Shown: positions 41,303-41,784 of the stretch, piece by piece | How the letters are laid out: each line of letters begins with the position of its first letter | Numbering within the stretch: the first letter of the stretch is position 1 | Assembly (NCBI GenBank): GCA_023384005.1 | Contig: JAHDXY010000010.1 | Coordinates: forward strand, 1 to 41,784 | Source: Burkholderiaceae bacterium | Lineage (GTDB): Bacteria; Pseudomonadota; Gammaproteobacteria; Burkholderiales; Burkholderiaceae_E | DNA length: 41,784 nucleotides | Direction: 5' to 3' | Translations under genes and position numbers: made by a program | Notes under the pieces: generated by a model | The model's database searches: none | What the model was told of the DNA's origin: nothing | What the model saw: the letters and a program-made list of their open reading frames with translations, nothing else

Positions 41303-41784
41303 CTACTGCCCTTCGAGAAAGCTCTTGAGCTTGTCCGAGCGGCTCGGGTGGCGCAGCTTGCGCAGCGCCTTGGCTTCGATCTGGCGAATGCGCTCGCGGG
41401 TCACGTCGAACTGCTTGCCGACTTCCTCGAGCGTGTGGTCGGTGCTCATCTCCACGCCAAAGCGCATGCGCAGAACCTTCGCCTCGCGCGGAGTGAGCGA
41501 GTCCAGCACTTCCTTGACGACGCCGCGCATCGAGCCGTGCAGCGCGGCTTCTGCCGGCGCGAGCGTGGCGGTGTCCTCGATGAAATCGCCAAGGTGCGAA
41601 TCGTCGTCGTCGCCGATCGGCGTTTCCATCGAGATCGGCTCTTTGGCGATCTTGAGGATCTTGCGGATCTTGTCCTCGGGCATTTCCATGCGCGCGGCCA
41701 GCGTTGCCGGATCGGGCTCGTTGCCGGTTTCCTGCAGGATCTGGCGGCTGATCCGGTTCATCTTGTTGATCGTCTCGATCATGT
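41303..41784 (-). CDS. rpoD: RNA polymerase primary sigma factor RpoD, C-terminal part
   Basis: C-terminal 159 residues of the housekeeping sigma factor; the N-terminal part is right of the window. Visible: the region 3 stretch [20 protein letters not shown] and [18 protein letters not shown], then region 4 with [17 protein letters not shown] and the -35-binding helix [20 protein letters not shown]. It ends [13 protein letters not shown], close to the canonical rpoD end. The end at 41303 is the true stop. Confidence 0.95.
   Translation of the reverse strand, partial: MIETINKMNRISRQILQETGNEPDPATLAARMEMPEDKIRKILKIAKEPISMETPIGDDDDSHLGDFIEDTATLAPAEAALHGSMRGVVKEVLDSLTPREAKVLRMRFGVEMSTDHTLEEVGKQFDVTRERIRQIEAKALRKLRHPSRSDKLKSFLEGQ

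Overview
The window is a GC-rich (mostly G/C third positions) proteobacterial chromosome segment, most likely from a betaproteobacterium near Burkholderiales or Rhodocyclales. The evidence is the ubiUVT operon, a PEP-CTERM protein, DUF2788 and DUF2189 membrane proteins and rpoD at the right end, plus several solute-binding-protein transport systems. No rRNA, CRISPR array, prophage or replication origin was seen.

Left two thirds (1-27.5 kb) is an accessory catabolic region in modules separated by insertion-sequence debris. (1) An IclR regulator with a ubiX-ubiD decarboxylase pair. (2) A LysR regulator. (3) An AfuABC-type ABC importer translationally coupled to an enolase-superfamily epimerase/cycloisomerase, bracketed by two 86-bp direct repeats and preceded by an IS4-type transposase remnant. 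(4) A five-gene biotin-dependent carboxylase cassette: an M29/NicX-like protein, a BCCP-like protein lacking the biotin lysine, a biotin carboxylase, a normal BCCP and a carboxyltransferase with altered metal-site residues. (5) A cupin and a LuxR-type regulator, then decayed gene fragments. (6) A DeoR regulator, DUF1537 kinase and PdxA2-like dehydrogenase with a TRAP transporter, which together fit D-threonate-type acid-sugar catabolism ending at dihydroxyacetone phosphate. Two flavoproteins follow, convergent over a hairpin.

Right third (28-41.8 kb) looks more like core genome with insertions: an oversized TolA/TonB-like protein with a 15-bp minisatellite, a TumE-TumA type toxin-antitoxin pair, a class I methyltransferase, an RluF-type pseudouridine synthase, a complete IS3-family element with a nonsense codon in orfB, a PEP-CTERM protein, an IS21 istA remnant beside a CAU-anticodon tRNA, an alpha/beta hydrolase, the ubiUVT operon for oxygen-independent ubiquinone synthesis with an FNR-type box upstream, three small or medium membrane proteins, and the C-terminal part of rpoD.

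Most notable: the carboxylase cassette, where three subunits each lack family-defining residues; a 44-bp insertion in dctM that shifts the last membrane helix into another frame and creates an ATGA re-initiation point; the 86-bp repeats around the ABC/epimerase unit; and the FNR-type site about 90 bp before ubiU with a possible -10 at class II spacing.
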